Part shown: positions 52,965 to 64,000 of the stretch, in pieces
Layout of the letters: each line of letters begins with the position of its first letter
How positions within the stretch are numbered: the stretch's first letter is position 1
Assembly: GCA_030431825.1 (NCBI GenBank)
Contig: JAUIIJ010000001.1
Coordinates: 62,001 to 126,000, forward strand
DNA length: 64,000 nt
Origin: Alphaproteobacteria bacterium
GTDB lineage: Bacteria; Pseudomonadota; Alphaproteobacteria; Rhodobacterales; Rhodobacteraceae
Reading direction: 5' to 3'
Program-made: the position numbers and the translations under genes
Notes under the pieces: model-generated
Database searches by the model: none
Told to the model about the DNA's origin: nothing
Seen by the model: only the letters and a program-made list of their open reading frames with translations

Positions 52965-53148
52965 CCGCGAGATCCTCGGAGGCGTGCGTTTGTCATGCGA
53001 CCATCTTACCGGGTCGGGGGCCAATCTCAATGATGCAAGTGTTGCAACCTTGGGCTATCACGGTGCAGCCTGCGCGCAGATGGCAGATTGCACCGACCCC
53101 CCGTGGCAGCTAAACGGCATGCAACGGCATACCAGACGGAGACCCGAC

Positions 53149-54542
<1,394 letters not shown>

Positions 54543-54543
<1 letters not shown>

Positions 54544-54719
54544 TGTCAAAGCCGGTCAACCTGAACCAGTATCGCAAACAGAAGGCGCGGACCGAAAAAC
54601 GGTCCCGCGCCGATGAGAACGCGATCCGGTTCGGGCGAACCAGGGACGAAAAGAAGCTGGATCGTGCCCGTGCCGACAAGGCCCGGCGCGATCTGGATGG
54701 TCACAAGGCCGAGGAATGA
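54543..54719 (+). CDS. DUF4169 family small protein
   Basis: A 58-residue, very basic protein (MSKPVNLNQYRKQKARTEKR then SRADENAIRFGRTRDEKKLDRARADKARRDLDGHKAEE). It matches the DUF4169 family, found almost only next to fumC and the RHH protein in alphaproteobacteria. ATG overlaps the fumC stop by one base; the stop overlaps the RHH start by four (ATGA). The high Arg/Lys/Asp content suggests an unstructured or helical nucleic-acid- or protein-binding role. It is short enough to be missed by many gene finders. Confidence 0.85.
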
Positions 54720-54967
54720 GCGGGCGTCCAAGGAAGCATTCGCTGACTCTGCGCGGGCACCGCACATCGGTCTCGCTGGAAGATGAATTCTGGACCGCGT
54801 TCCGCCAGATCGCCGAGCAGGAATCGGTCGCGATCAACGTGCTGGCGGCGCGGATAGACGAGGCGCGCGGGACGGATGCCGGGTTGGCGACGGCCATTCG
54901 GCTGTTTGTGCTGGCGCATTACCGGGCACGTGTCGAGGCGTTGGAAACGACGCGGGATGCCGAATAG
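54716..54967 (+). CDS. Ribbon-helix-helix domain protein
   Basis: An 83-residue protein of the RHH_4 family. RPRKHSLTLRGHRTSVSLEDEFWTAFRQIAEQESVAINVLAARIDEARGTDAGLATAIRLFVLAHYRARV contains the strand TSVSLEDEFW followed by two helices typical of Arc/MetJ-type dimeric DNA-binding proteins. Overlaps the DUF4169 gene by four bases, hence cotranscribed with fumC. Its DNA target is unknown; a role in regulating fumC or as the DNA-binding partner of the basic small protein is possible. Confidence 0.88.
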   Translation: MSGRPRKHSLTLRGHRTSVSLEDEFWTAFRQIAEQESVAINVLAARIDEARGTDAGLATAIRLFVLAHYRARVEALETTRDAE

Positions 54968-54976
54968 CAGGTCAGG

Positions 54977-55156
54977 TCAGTGCGCGGCGCGCAACTGGCG
55001 AAGGTCGGACTTGAAAACCTCGGTGTATTCCGCGCGCAACTGGCCCTGGAGCTTGGTTTTTTCGCGGCTCACTTCTCTGGCGCAATAGGCCTGGCTGTCT
55101 GCAACCGGTGCGAGAGACAAGAAGAAACGGGCGGCGTTGCTCAGAAACACGGTCAT
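54977..55156 (-). CDS. Small protein (59 residues) of unknown function
   Basis: MTVFLSNAARFFLSLAPVAD starts a 59-residue product with an amphipathic or hydrophobic N-terminal helix, a central DSQAYCAREVSREKTKLQGQL and a charged tail EYTEVFKSDLRQLRAAH. The ATG is preceded by AGGAGATCAAC, a strong ribosome-binding site at a good spacing, which supports it as real. It ends nine bases from the RHH gene on the other strand. No family recognised. Confidence 0.6.
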   Translation of the reverse strand: MTVFLSNAARFFLSLAPVADSQAYCAREVSREKTKLQGQLRAEYTEVFKSDLRQLRAAH

Positions 55157-55363
55157 GTTGATCTCCTGTCCGGGTGCGATGTCGTTGCAGATATCATTAT
55201 CGGATGCGCCGGCACGAAAAACGGGGAAAATTCCGGCACAGTTCCCGTGAAACCGCGATCCCTGCGAAGCCGGCGGCACCATGAGATCGGCAAAGCCGGC
55301 CCCATGTTGCGCAGGCTTTTGATCTTGCGCGGCAAAGACGCTTGGGCTATCCCGATCCGCGTC

Positions 55364-55437
55364 GCGGGTGTAGCTCAATGGTAGAGCAGCAGCTTCCCAA
55401 GCTGACGACGAGGGTTCGATTCCCTTCACCCGCTCCA
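55364..55437 (+). tRNA. tRNA-Gly (anticodon CCC)
   Basis: 74 bases including an encoded CCA end. Acceptor GCGGGTG pairs with CACCCGC; D-stem GCTC/GAGC with loop AATGGTA; anticodon loop TTCCCAA with CCC at 55396-55398, stem GCAGC/GCTGA with a mismatch at the first pair (27-43); T-arm GAGGG-TTCGATT-CCCTT. Reads GGG codons. The neighbours have no role in tRNA metabolism. Confidence 0.97.
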
Positions 55438-55582
55438 GGCCCGCAAACCCTTGCCCTGTTACGATGTACCCGAGTGGGCCGGTCGGGCTTTGTCGCACCT
55501 TCGATATCTCGCGGATCAACGCGCCTGAACGGACCGCGCCTTGGGCGTTGACGCGTGCGGCCGGGCGGTTTAGCTGGCTGCC

Positions 55583-57387
<1,805 letters not shown>

Positions 57388-57391
<4 letters not shown>

Positions 57392-58143
57392 CGCATGCGC
57401 AACGCGCCGTCGATGCGGATGACCTCGCCATTGAGATAGCCCGCTTCGACGATAAAGCCCGCGAGTTGCCCATATTCCGACGGATCGCCAAGCCGCGGCG
57501 GGTTCGGAACATCGGCGGCCAGCTGTTTCTGAACCTCTTCGGGCAATCCTGCGAGCATTGGTGTCGTGAAGATGCCGGGCGCGATGGTCATGACCCGGAT
57601 CCCGGTGCTGGCAAGGTCGCGGGCCATCGGAAGTGTCAGGCCGACGACACCACCTTTGGACGCGGAATAGGCGGCCTGTCCCTTCTGCCCGTCAAACGCC
57701 GCGATCGACGCCGTGTTGATGATGACGCCCCGTGCGCCGTCCGGTTCCGGCGCGTTGCGGGCGATTTCGACCGCCGCAAGACGCGAGACATTGAAGGTGC
57801 CCGCAAGGTTGATGTCCAGCGTGCGCCTGAAGGCATCGAGCGGATGCGGCCCGTCCTTGCCCACGGTCTTGATTCCATAGGCGATCCCGGCGCAATTGAC
57901 GCAGGCGGAGATCTTGCCCATCCGGTCCATCGCGTGGGCGATGGCTGCGCTGACGGAGTTTTCGTCGGTCACGTCGGTTTGCGCAAAATGCCCGCCGATT
58001 TCCGCCGCGACGGCGGTGCCCCGCTCTTCGTCCCGGTCCAGGATCGTGACCTGCGCCCCCTGTGCCGCAAAATGGCGGGCGGTGGCCTCGCCGAGGCCGG
58101 AGGCGCCACCGGTGATGATTGCGGCCGTGCTGGACAGTTTCAT
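57388..58143 (-). CDS. SDR dehydrogenase, 3-hydroxyacyl-CoA dehydrogenase type 2-like
   Basis: Short-chain dehydrogenase of 251 residues. NAD motif TGGASGLG at 11-18, NCAG strand, and catalytic Ser146, Tyr159 and Lys163 (IINTASIAAFDGQKGQAAYSASK). IAYGIKTVGKDGPHPLDAFRRTLDINLAGTFNV and the C-terminal YGQLAGFIVEAGYLNGEVIRIDGALRM are typical of the HSD17B10-like group acting on branched or short 3-hydroxyacyl-CoA. The two stop codons of this gene and uup overlap by four bases on opposite strands. The exact substrate is not known. Confidence 0.9.
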
Positions 58144-58206
58144 GGGTGGGTCCCCTCATTTGAACATATGTTCAGTTAATCGCAGGGGGCGCATGATGTC
58201 CAGCGG

Positions 58207-59136
58207 TCAGGGCGATCCCGCCTGCATCCGGTGACGATCAAGTGTGGCGAGCCACCTTGCCGATCTTCCCAGCGGGGGCCACCAGAGCCATGTGCCGCCA
58301 AGCGGGCGGGCGACCGCGCCGCTGCCCAGTTTGAACCGCGCGAGACCGGTGGCGTTTCGTGTGTCGATCTGCCCGAGATCCAGCCGCGCGACACCGTTTT
58401 CCGCAAGCCAGCAGGCGGCCCGCCACAGGATCAGGGTATGGGCCGACAGTGCACGACCGGCCGGCGTGCTGTGACCGATATGATAGGTGGCGGCGCGGCC
58501 GTGGCGCAAAAACAGCATCGCGGCTACGTCCTTGCGGCCATCACGGGCGGTGATGAGTACCGCCTGATCCGGGTTTTCCCGCGCATAGGCCAGGGTCAGG
58601 GCCGTGGGCCAGTTGCGAAACCCGCGCCGCCGCTGCAGCGCCAGATCCGCCGTGAACAACCAGTGGTCCGGCGCCAGGGCGCGGGTGCTGATCGAGATCC
58701 GCAACCGCTTGTTGCCTTCGGCCCGGACCAGTCGGTTTCGCCATTTCTGGTGCAGGCGGGCACGGCGTTCGTCGCTGCTCACGGTCAGGTCGATTTCCGC
58801 GACCCAGTTGGGAGTCATCAGCGGCACGGCCCCCCGTTTCGCAAGCCGGGTGGCGCAGGGGGCATCGGGTGACAGGATGATTGGCGTGCGCGCCAGCCCG
58901 TTGGAATGAAGCCAGTCGTCGCAATCGTCGCAAATCAACGACGGCTCTGCCCGTGCCAGCATCGCCACGGGCACACGCCCGCCAAGCCTCTGCCGCAGAA
59001 TCACCGCCGGAACCGGTCGGTGCACCTGTAACGGATCCTGACCGCAGGCACGCAACGCGGCAACGAAATTCGGATGTTGCTGCAAGGGCAGGGGACGCTC
59101 GCCCCGAGACGGAAATCTGTCGAACATGATGCCCAT
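58207..59136 (-). CDS. GNAT/FemAB-like acyltransferase
   Basis: A 309-residue protein with a weakly conserved N-terminal half and a GNAT-like C-terminal half: WRNRLVRAEGNKRLRISISTRALAPDHWLFTADLALQRRRGFRNWPTAL, then QAVLITARDGRKDVAAMLFLRHGRAATYHIGHSTPAGRALSAHTLILWRAACWLAENGVARLDLGQID. This resembles the FemAB/CelD-type acetyl- or aminoacyl-transferases in which the last part lies on the sugar-nucleotide or lipid substrate. Start ATG at 59136 (or 59127). An inverted repeat begins one base before the start codon. Function not assigned. Confidence 0.7.
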   Translation of the reverse strand: MGIMFDRFPSRGERPLPLQQHPNFVAALRACGQDPLQVHRPVPAVILRQRLGGRVPVAMLARAEPSLICDDCDDWLHSNGLARTPIILSPDAPCATRLAKRGAVPLMTPNWVAEIDLTVSSDERRARLHQKWRNRLVRAEGNKRLRISISTRALAPDHWLFTADLALQRRRGFRNWPTALTLAYARENPDQAVLITARDGRKDVAAMLFLRHGRAATYHIGHSTPAGRALSAHTLILWRAACWLAENGVARLDLGQIDTRNATGLARFKLGSGAVARPLGGTWLWWPPLGRSARWLATLDRHRMQAGSP

Positions 59137-59167
59137 TAACCCGACATGAACCTAAAGCCGGGTTAAT
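59135..59167. promoter_or_regulatory. Inverted repeat at a divergent gene start
   Basis: ATTAACCCG at 59135-59143 and CGGGTTAAT at 59159-59167 are perfect 9-base inverted repeats with a 15-base spacer, located at the start of the GNAT-like gene and 7 bases before a small ORF on the other strand. The TTAACC/GGTTAA halves resemble CtrA half-sites, but the arrangement (outward facing) is not the canonical one. Confidence 0.45.
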
Positions 59168-59173
59168 GCTTGC

Positions 59174-59314
59174 ATGCGCAGATCACGCGATACCGTTCAG
59201 GGCGTCACATGCCCGCCCGCGCGTCCGACGCGGGCAGCGGCGCTGTTGCTGGCCAGCATCCTGTCGGTGCCGGTCTTCGTGGTGCTCAGTCTCGTGGACT
59301 GGCTGCTGCTCTGA
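59174..59314 (+). CDS. Small hydrophobic protein (46 residues), tentative
   Basis: Frame ATG at 59174 to TGA at 59312-59314 encodes MRRSRDTVQG then VTCPPARPTRAAALLLASILSVPVFVVLSLVDWLLL, a basic N-terminus with one C-terminal membrane segment. There is no good ribosome-binding site. It ends 4 bases before the tyrS stop on the other strand. It could be a genuine small membrane protein or a chance frame. Confidence 0.35.
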   Translation: MRRSRDTVQGVTCPPARPTRAAALLLASILSVPVFVVLSLVDWLLL

Positions 59315-59317
59315 GGG

Positions 59318-60565
59318 TCACTCCGACAGCTGGACCAGCGCGTGACGCTTCTTGCCCGCGCTCAGCTTGACGGGTTTCGCCAGTGCCGTGGCATCCAGCA
59401 TCAGCCCGGCATCGGTCAGCGGCGCGTCATCCAGCCGCGCACCCTGTTCGGCGATCAGGCGCTTGGCGTCCTTGCCGGATTTCGCCAGCCCCGCGCGCAG
59501 GATGACCTGAACGATCGAGATCGGCAGTTCCTGCTGCGTCAGGGACAGCGTCGGCAGGTCGTCGCCCACGCCGCCTTTTTCGAACACTTCGCGTGCTGTG
59601 GCTTCGGCGGTCCGGGCTGCCTCGACCCCGTGGCAGAGCGTCGTCACCTCGTTGGCCAGCCGGATCTTGGCGTCGTTGATCTCGGACCCGGCCAGCGCGC
59701 CAAGCCGGTCGCACTCCTCGACCGGAAGCTCGGTATACAGCTTGAGGAACCGCCCGACATCGGCATCGGTGGTGTTGCGCCAGAACTGCCAGAATTCATA
59801 CGGGCTCAGCATGTCCTCGTTCAGCCAGATCGCGCCGCCCTGGCTCTTGCCCATCTTGCGGCCGTCGCTGGTGGTCAGAAGCGGCGAGGTCAGCCCGTAT
59901 ATTTCGTGATCGAGCACCCGGCGGGTCAGGTCGATGCCATTGACGATATTGCCCCACTGATCGCTGCCGCCCATCTGCAACAGGCATCCATAACGCCGAT
60001 TGAGTTCAAGGAAATCATAGGCTTGCAGGATCATGTAGTTGAATTCGAGGAAGGACAGCGATTGCTCGCGATCCAGCCGCGATTTGACAGACTCAAAGGA
60101 CAGCATCCGGTTGACCGAGAAATGCCGGCCGATGTCGCGCAGGAAATCGAGATAATTCAGCTCATCCAGCCATTCCGCGTTGTTCAGCATCAGGGCGTCG
60201 GTCGGCCCGTCGCCATATGTCAGGTACTTGGCAAAGACCTGCTTCATGCCGGCGATATTCTCGTCGATCTGTTCGGGGCCGAGCAGGGGCCTCTCATCCG
60301 AACGGAAGGACGGATCGCCCACCTTGGTCGTGCCCCCCCCCATCAGGGTGATCGGCTTGTGCCCGGTCTTTTGCAGCCAGCGCAGCATCATGATGTTCAG
60401 CAAATGCCCCACATGCAGCGACCTCGCCGTTGCATCATAGCCGATATAGGTCGGAACCACCCCTGCGATCATGGCATCGTCAAGGCCCTGATAATCGGTG
60501 CAGTCGGCCAGAAAGCCGCGCTCGATCATCGTGGCGATGAATTCCGATTTGGGATGGTAGGTCAT
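59318..60565 (-). CDS. tyrS: Tyrosyl-tRNA synthetase
   Basis: Class I aminoacyl-tRNA synthetase, 415 residues. HIGH-type motif HVGH at 51-54, KMGKS (KMSKS-type) at 237-241, and the tyrosine-binding [17 protein letters not shown]-terminal S4 domain follows ([26 protein letters not shown] ... [15 protein letters not shown]). The middle insertion and length fit bacterial TyrRS. Divergent from anmK (63 bases between the two ATGs), a very common pair in alphaproteobacteria. Confidence 0.96.
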   Translation of the reverse strand: MTYHPKSEFIATMIERGFLADCTDYQGLDDAMIAGVVPTYIGYDATARSLHVGHLLNIMMLRWLQKTGHKPITLMGGGTTKVGDPSFRSDERPLLGPEQIDENIAGMKQVFAKYLTYGDGPTDALMLNNAEWLDELNYLDFLRDIGRHFSVNRMLSFESVKSRLDREQSLSFLEFNYMILQAYDFLELNRRYGCLLQMGGSDQWGNIVNGIDLTRRVLDHEIYGLTSPLLTTSDGRKMGKSQGGAIWLNEDMLSPYEFWQFWRNTTDADVGRFLKLYTELPVEECDRLGALAGSEINDAKIRLANEVTTLCHGVEAARTAEATAREVFEKGGVGDDLPTLSLTQQELPISIVQVILRAGLAKSGKDAKRLIAEQGARLDDAPLTDAGLMLDATALAKPVKLSAGKKRHALVQLSE

Positions 60566-60628
60566 GTCTTGCCTCGGGTTGATGTTGCGGGGCAGTGTAT
60601 AGGCGGCAGTGACATAAAGGAAAAGGCC

Positions 60629-61753
60629 ATGAATAGGGCCAGAAGCGCAACAGGCACGATGCGCGCGCTCGGACTGATGTCAGGCACATCGCTTGATGGT
60701 GTGGACGCGGCGGTGATCGAGACCGACGGGCACGACGTGACCGCGTTCGGTCCGGGGCGCTATCGCCCTTATTCCGACAAGGAACAGGAGATTCTGCGCG
60801 CCGCGCTCGGGCACTGGAACGGCGCGCGGGTCGATGCGGCGGCGCGGGTTGTCACGGCGGCGCATCGCGAGGTGATCGCAGAGTTCGGACAGGTCGATAT
60901 CATCGGATTTCACGGTCAGACCCTCGCGCATGACCCGCGCGGGCGCGGCACGTTGCAGGCCGGGGACGGGGCGGCGCTGAGCGATGTGCTCGGGGTGCCC
61001 GTGGTCTGGGATTTTCGCAGCGATGACGTCGCGCAGGGGGGCGAAGGGGCACCGCTTGCGCCGTTTTATCATTTCGCATGCGCCCGCTGGATCGGGGCGC
61101 AGACGCCGATCGCCTTTCTCAACCTTGGTGGTGTCGGCAACCTGACCTATGTGGACAGTTCCCGCGCGCGCCCCGAGGATCCGGGTGCCTTGCTCGCCTT
61201 TGACACCGGCCCGGCCAATGCGCCGATCAACGACCTGATGCAGACACGGTTCGGAGTCGCGATGGATCGTGACGGTGAACTGGCGAGGCGGGGCGTCGTG
61301 CGCCGCGAACTCATCGAGGAATTTCTGTCTTCGCCCTATTTCACAAGAGAGCCTCCGAAGTCGCTGGACAGAAACGATTTTGTGTTCACATCGTCGCTGG
61401 TGAGCGACCTTGCGGACGCGGATGCGGTGGCGACGCTGACGGCGATGAGCGTCGCGGCGGTCAGGCGCGGATTGGCGCATTGCCCCAGAGCACCGGGACG
61501 GTTGCTTGTCACCGGCGGCGGGCGACTGAACCCGGTCGTGATGGCGATGCTGGACGAGGCGCTGGCCTGTCCGGCTGCACCGGTTGAATCGGTGGGGCTG
61601 GATGGGGACATGCTCGAGGCACAGGCCTTTGCCTATCTCGCCGTTCGCGTGGCGCGGGGGTTGCCAACCTCTTGTCCCTCGACGACCGGGGTGCGCGCGC
61701 CTCTCGGCGGTGGCCGGATCAGCGATCCCGCGAGTGCGGAAACCCTTGCCTGA
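60629..61753 (+). CDS. anmK: Anhydro-N-acetylmuramic acid kinase
   Basis: Converts anhydroMurNAc released during wall turnover into MurNAc 6-phosphate. 374 residues from an ATG with AAGGAAAAGG upstream. Family motifs: [18 protein letters not shown] near the start, [61 protein letters not shown], and [16 protein letters not shown]. The long open frame upstream is antisense to tyrS and not coding. Links to MltG in peptidoglycan turnover. Confidence 0.95.
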   Translation: MNRARSATGTMRALGLMSGTSLDGVDAAVIETDGHDVTAFGPGRYRPYSDKEQEILRAALGHWNGARVDAAARVVTAAHREVIAEFGQVDIIGFHGQTLAHDPRGRGTLQAGDGAALSDVLGVPVVWDFRSDDVAQGGEGAPLAPFYHFACARWIGAQTPIAFLNLGGVGNLTYVDSSRARPEDPGALLAFDTGPANAPINDLMQTRFGVAMDRDGELARRGVVRRELIEEFLSSPYFTREPPKSLDRNDFVFTSSLVSDLADADAVATLTAMSVAAVRRGLAHCPRAPGRLLVTGGGRLNPVVMAMLDEALACPAAPVESVGLDGDMLEAQAFAYLAVRVARGLPTSCPSTTGVRAPLGGGRISDPASAETLA

Positions 61754-61786
61754 GGCCCGCCGCGCGCCTTGCGCGCCGCGGCACGG

Positions 61787-62206
61787 TCAGGCCCGCGGGA
61801 TGTCGAAGTCGGGCACGGCGAGGGTGAAGCCGTCAAATTGAAAACCGGGGCAGACCGTGCAACTGACCAGCGTATGGTCTCCGGTGCTGCGTGCGGATTG
61901 CCAATGTGACTCGGGCACGATGATCTGCGGCGCACCACGGGCGAGATCGGGTGTCAGCAGGTGATCGCGCGCCGGGCCGCCGGCATCGGCACTGATCGAC
62001 AGGACCAGCGGCGCGCCCGCATGGAACAACCAGATCTCGGTGGCATCGACCTTGTGCCAATGGCTGCGCTCGTCGCGCGCGAGCAGGAAATAGATGCAGG
62101 TGCCCATCGGCCGGCCCCGACCTTCGGCAACCCAGGTCTGGCGATACCAGCCGCCCTCGGGATGAGGGGCGAGGCCCAGTTGCGTGATGATCTCGTCAGC
62201 GGTCAT
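61787..62206 (-). CDS. DUF985 cupin-fold protein
   Basis: A 139-residue single-domain cupin of the DUF985 family: ADEIITQLGLAPHPEGGWYRQTWVAEGRGRPMGTCIYFLLARDERSHWHKVDATEIWLFHAGAPLVLSI, then APQIIVPESHWQSARSTGDHTLVSCTVCPGFQFDGFTL. The HxH and late His residues could hold a metal. Structures of the family show a jelly-roll; enzymatic role is unknown. It diverges from selO by 46 bases. Confidence 0.87.
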   Translation of the reverse strand: MTADEIITQLGLAPHPEGGWYRQTWVAEGRGRPMGTCIYFLLARDERSHWHKVDATEIWLFHAGAPLVLSISADAGGPARDHLLTPDLARGAPQIIVPESHWQSARSTGDHTLVSCTVCPGFQFDGFTLAVPDFDIPRA

Positions 62207-62252
62207 GCGCGCGCTCTATGGCAATCGTGTCACGGGTCGTTATGTATGAGAC

Positions 62253-63671
62253 ATGACCCTGAGCATCCCATTTGACAACAGCTATGCGCGCCTGCCGCAC
62301 GCATTCTTTTCTTCGCAACCGCCAAGCCCGGTGACTGCGCCCAGGCTGATCGCGTTCAACGCCGACCTCGCCCGGTTGATGCGCATCGAACCCGGCGAGG
62401 TCGGGGAAATGGCGCAGGTCTTTGCCGGCAACCGGCTGCCCGAGGGCGCGACGCCGATTTCCCAGCTCTATTCCGGTCACCAGTTTGGGCAATACAATCC
62501 GCAGCTTGGCGACGGGCGCGCGGTGCTGCTTGGCGAAACCGTCGGGATCGACGGGGTCAGGCGGGACATCCAGCTCAAGGGATCGGGGCGCACCGCCTAT
62601 TCGCGCGGCGGGGACGGGCGGGCATGGCTTGGTCCGGTCCTGCGCGAATACGTGGTCAGCGAAGCGATGCATGCGCTCGGAGTGCCCACGACCCGCGCAC
62701 TGGCCGCTGTCGAAACCGGTGAGCCGGTCTATCGCGAAGGCGCGATGCCCGGTGCCGTTCTGACTCGCGTGGCGGCGAGCCACCTGCGGGTCGGCACGTT
62801 TCAGATCTTCGCCGCGCGCGGTGACACCGGCAACCTGAAACGCCTGACCGAGTATGCAATTGCGCGGCACTATCCCGATGCCGACGGGCCGATGGGTCTG
62901 CTGGCGGCGGTGCGCGATGCACAGGCGCGGCTCATCGCGCGCTGGATGTGCGTTGGGTTCATCCACGGGGTGATGAACACCGACAATTCCTCGATTTCGG
63001 GCGAGACCATAGACTATGGCCCCTGTGCCTTTCTTGATGTCTATGATCCGGCAGCGGTCTTCAGCTCGATCGACCGCACGGGGCGCTATGCCTACTCGAA
63101 CCAGCCCGATATCGCGGTCTGGAACCTTGCACAGCTTGCGACGGCGCTGATCCAGCAATACGACGACCGCGAGGCGATGGTGGAAGAGGCGACCGGGATC
63201 GTCCATGCCATGCCCGAGCTGATCCGGCAGCACTGGCTTGCCGGGTTCGGGGCCAAGATCGGGCTCTCGGATACGCGCAGCGAGGATGCGGCGCTGATCG
63301 GCGATCTGCTGATGCGGATGGCCGAGAACCAGGCGGATTTCACCAATACCTTCCGCGCGCTGAGCGGCGGGTCGGCGCGGGATCAATTCACCGACCCCGC
63401 CGCCTTCGACGCTTGGCAGGAGAACTGGCAAGACCGTCTGACGACCGAGAGCGATCCGCAGGCGGTAATGCGTGGCGCCAACCCGGCCTTCATCCCGCGC
63501 AATCACCGGATCGAACAGATGATTGCCGCGGCGGTCGAGGGGGATTACGCGCCGTTCAATCGCCTCAACGCGGTCCTGTCCCGCCCCTACGAAGATCAGC
63601 CGGATGCCGCCGATCTGGCGCGCCCGCCGATGCCGGACGAGGTTGTCGCGGCCACCTTTTGCGGCACCTGA
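62253..63671 (+). CDS. selO: Protein adenylyltransferase SelO (YdiU)
   Basis: Pseudokinase that AMPylates Ser/Thr/Tyr residues of redox and metabolic proteins; 472 residues. Diagnostic features: PFDNSYARLPHAFFS at the start, QLYSGHQFGQYNPQLGDGRAVLLGE, DIQLKGSGRTAYSRGGDGRAWLGPVLREYVVSEAMHALGVPTTRALAAV, the KD-like GVMNTDNSSISGETIDYGPCAFLDVYDP region, and a C-terminal NPAFIPRNHRIEQMI. No selenocysteine is expected in bacterial copies and none is seen (ends FCGT). Complete gene. Confidence 0.94.
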   Translation: MTLSIPFDNSYARLPHAFFSSQPPSPVTAPRLIAFNADLARLMRIEPGEVGEMAQVFAGNRLPEGATPISQLYSGHQFGQYNPQLGDGRAVLLGETVGIDGVRRDIQLKGSGRTAYSRGGDGRAWLGPVLREYVVSEAMHALGVPTTRALAAVETGEPVYREGAMPGAVLTRVAASHLRVGTFQIFAARGDTGNLKRLTEYAIARHYPDADGPMGLLAAVRDAQARLIARWMCVGFIHGVMNTDNSSISGETIDYGPCAFLDVYDPAAVFSSIDRTGRYAYSNQPDIAVWNLAQLATALIQQYDDREAMVEEATGIVHAMPELIRQHWLAGFGAKIGLSDTRSEDAALIGDLLMRMAENQADFTNTFRALSGGSARDQFTDPAAFDAWQENWQDRLTTESDPQAVMRGANPAFIPRNHRIEQMIAAAVEGDYAPFNRLNAVLSRPYEDQPDAADLARPPMPDEVVAATFCGT

Positions 63672-63688
63672 GCCGGAGCGTTTCGCGA

Positions 63689-64000
63689 TCAGCCCGAAAC
63701 GCCCTGCGGGCCAGGTTTGTCCGAAACGCGCTGGCGGCGGTTGATCAGAGTGATGCCCACGGCCACCAGCGCCAGCGCCCCCCAGATCGGCGGCCCGATG
63801 GTTTCGCCAAGGATCAGCCATCCGAACAGGACGGCCAGCACGGGCGACAGGAACGAGAAGGACGCGACGCTGTTGGCCTGATAGATCGTCATCAGCCGGA
63901 ACCACATCAGATAGCCCAGACCGACAACGACGATGGCCTGAAAGGCCAGCCCCGCATAGTGAATCGGTTGCGGATCGCGGAGCAGGGGTCCAAAGAGCGG
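63689..64000 (-). CDS. EamA/DMT family transporter, C-terminal part
   Basis: Minus-strand frame open to the window edge, so the N-terminal part is missing. The visible 103 residues include four hydrophobic segments: LAFQAIVVVGLGYLMWFRLM, SVASFSFLSPVLAVLFGWLIL, GPPIWGALALVAVGITLI, typical of the end of an EamA (drug/metabolite exporter) protein with the LSPVLAVLFGWLILGE motif. A short basic tail follows. Substrate unknown. It converges on selO (17 bases between stops). Confidence 0.85.
   Translation of the reverse strand, partial: PLFGPLLRDPQPIHYAGLAFQAIVVVGLGYLMWFRLMTIYQANSVASFSFLSPVLAVLFGWLILGETIGPPIWGALALVAVGITLINRRQRVSDKPGPQGVSG

Noticed and set aside
59342-60628. Long open frame on + antisense to tyrS running into anmK
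   Set aside because: tyrS on the other strand has all synthetase motifs; anmK starts at 60629.

Overview
The window is about 62-65% G+C and gene-dense, and it reads as chromosome of a marine alphaproteobacterium of the Rhodobacterales (roseobacter group). The evidence is a complete RcGTA-type gene transfer agent (GTA) cluster, alphaproteobacterial housekeeping genes (pdhA-pdhB-pdhC with a lipoylated E1 beta, SspB, fumC followed by DUF4169 and RHH genes, usg, selO), a DmdB-like acyl-CoA ligase and a roseobacter-style intergenic repeat. I do not assign a genus. No integrase, insertion sequence, CRISPR array or rRNA was seen; one tRNA (Gly, anticodon CCC) is present.

Layout. 1-2.9 kb holds the end of a HisA-like gene, then fabF and mltG. 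2.9-3.2 kb is a non-coding stretch with a three-hairpin repeat, a near-consensus sigma70 promoter and, about 27 bases past the promoter, a strong intrinsic terminator; this is either a ~50-nt RNA or an attenuated leader of the GTA operon. 3.2-17.5 kb is the GTA structural cluster, all on +, in the order small terminase, large terminase, portal, g3.5, protease, capsid, adaptor, stopper, tail terminator, tail tube, two chaperones, tape measure, distal tail, hub, peptidase, and a 1316-residue host-specificity protein. Every frame is open. A divergent dksA-like/cysE pair closes the region.

18.8-25.7 kb is a minus-strand central-carbon block: pgk, class I aldolase, ftsB, then pdhA, a VOC-fold gene, pdhB and pdhC. 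A perfect inverted repeat sits in front of pdhA. 25.9-30.7 kb holds tandem cyclophilins (one cytosolic, one exported), a bactofilin overlapping an M23 peptidase, a DUF455 protein and a Bcp peroxiredoxin. 30.8-43.5 kb holds an AsmA/YhdP-like protein, queA, an MFS transporter, DUF924, a coiled-coil membrane protein, lpd, a MATE exporter and gyrA.

43.7-51.7 kb holds usg, the second copy of the three-hairpin repeat, a radical SAM protein with extra cysteines, the zwf-pgl-pgi operon behind a LacI-type operator, a thioesterase and the DmdB-like ligase. 51.9-64 kb holds sspB, fumC-DUF4169-RHH, a small membrane ORF, tRNA-Gly, an ABC-F ATPase, an SDR dehydrogenase, a GNAT-like protein, tyrS, anmK, a DUF985 cupin, selO and the end of an EamA transporter.

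Functionally, the sugar enzymes (zwf/pgl/pgi feeding Entner-Doudoroff or pentose phosphate routes, pgk and aldolase, pdh with lpd) form one connected theme. The GTA cluster is a domesticated-phage particle factory. Its known regulators and accessory genes (gafA, head spikes, lysis, tail fibres) are not in the window and would lie elsewhere.
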